The notes beneath the pieces are model-generated. The model searched no databases, was not told the DNA's origin, and saw only the letters and a program-made list of their open reading frames with translations. From positions 62,001 through 126,000 of the IMG/VR virus record IMGVR_UViG_3300032401_001514: a DNA stretch of 64,000 nucleotides; one strand, written 5' to 3'. A program made the translations under genes and the position numbers. This stretch comes from a virus. Below are positions 63,951-64,000 of this stretch, piece after piece. The first letter of the stretch is position 1. The number at the start of each line of letters is the position of its first letter.

Positions 63951-64000
63951 TATAATCTTGACTGAATTAAATCTGCTATATGCCTAAAAGCGTCTAATTC
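63950..64000 (-). CDS. C-terminal end of an upstream gene (partial)
   Basis: Only the last 16 codons are inside the window: ELDAFRHIADLIQSRL and a TAA. It is the only open frame of the three on this strand here, and the TAATG overlap with the next ATG matches the linkage used by other genes in this operon. Too short to identify; the rest lies beyond the right edge. Confidence 0.45.
   Translation of the reverse strand, partial: ELDAFRHIADLIQSRL

Overview
This window is a segment of a large, AT-rich tailed-phage genome (a contractile-tail myophage, or a prophage of that kind). The evidence is a complete late tail cassette: sheath, tube, frameshifted tail-assembly chaperone pair, tape measure, hub, spike, gp25-like wedge, J-like wedge and very large fibre proteins. 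A freestanding HNH endonuclease sits inside it. No capsid, terminase, portal or replication genes are visible, so the window is only part of the genome. Nearly all genes lie on the minus strand and read from right to left. Genes are packed tightly, with many ATGA and TAATG overlaps, and no gene-free stretch exceeds about 160 bases. I saw no tRNA, rRNA, CRISPR array or insertion sequence.

Layout in the direction of transcription. (1) 64.0-61.2 kb: small zinc-ribbon proteins, an HExxH protein and a neck- or fibre-like structural protein with an FnIII-like N-terminus, a zinc ribbon and three C-terminal HxH motifs. (2) 61.2-58.9 kb: a strand-switching accessory patch with a plus-strand zinc-finger fragment, a Nudix hydrolase, a plus-strand HExxH protein and a small membrane protein. 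(3) 58.9-53.5 kb: a 1779-residue fibre or spike with a predicted right-handed beta-helix. (4) 53.5-51.8 kb: a plus-strand Gly-rich, Cys-rich lipoprotein gene with its own sigma70-like promoter, then the HNH endonuclease. (5) 51.8-28.7 kb: tail completion protein, sheath, tube, chaperones, tape measure, hub, spike and wedge proteins. (6) 28.7-19.0 kb: two giant fibre-type proteins, one with two LamG-like modules and one with a dockerin-like calcium-binding pair. (7) 19.0-0 kb: a long glycan operon.

The glycan operon is the most distinctive part. It encodes GDP-mannose 4,6-dehydratase, a DegT-fold enzyme with His in place of the PLP lysine (the signature of the 3-dehydratase ColD), and a GDP-fucose-synthase-like reductase. 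These point to a GDP-linked 6-deoxy or 3,6-dideoxy hexose such as colitose. It also encodes a GT11 alpha-1,2-fucosyl/colitosyltransferase, a GT2-GT6 fusion whose GT6 half belongs to the ABO blood-group transferase family, about eight further glycosyltransferases and several methyltransferases. Read together, the cluster could build a methylated oligosaccharide resembling a histo-blood-group A/B antigen. The target is unknown: it could be the adjacent giant fibres or the host surface.

The host is unknown. The lipoprotein's TGG-rich linker and its cysteine pattern resemble surface lipoproteins common in Myxococcota, which is only a weak hint. Two cross-cutting signals stand out. The tripeptide Asp-Gly-Tyr occurs 34 times in eight virion-type proteins and, by my reading, not at all in the glycan enzymes. 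A textbook -1 frameshift cassette (internal AGGAGGT, 12-nt spacer, A AAA AAA, in-frame stop) lies just upstream of the tape measure gene.
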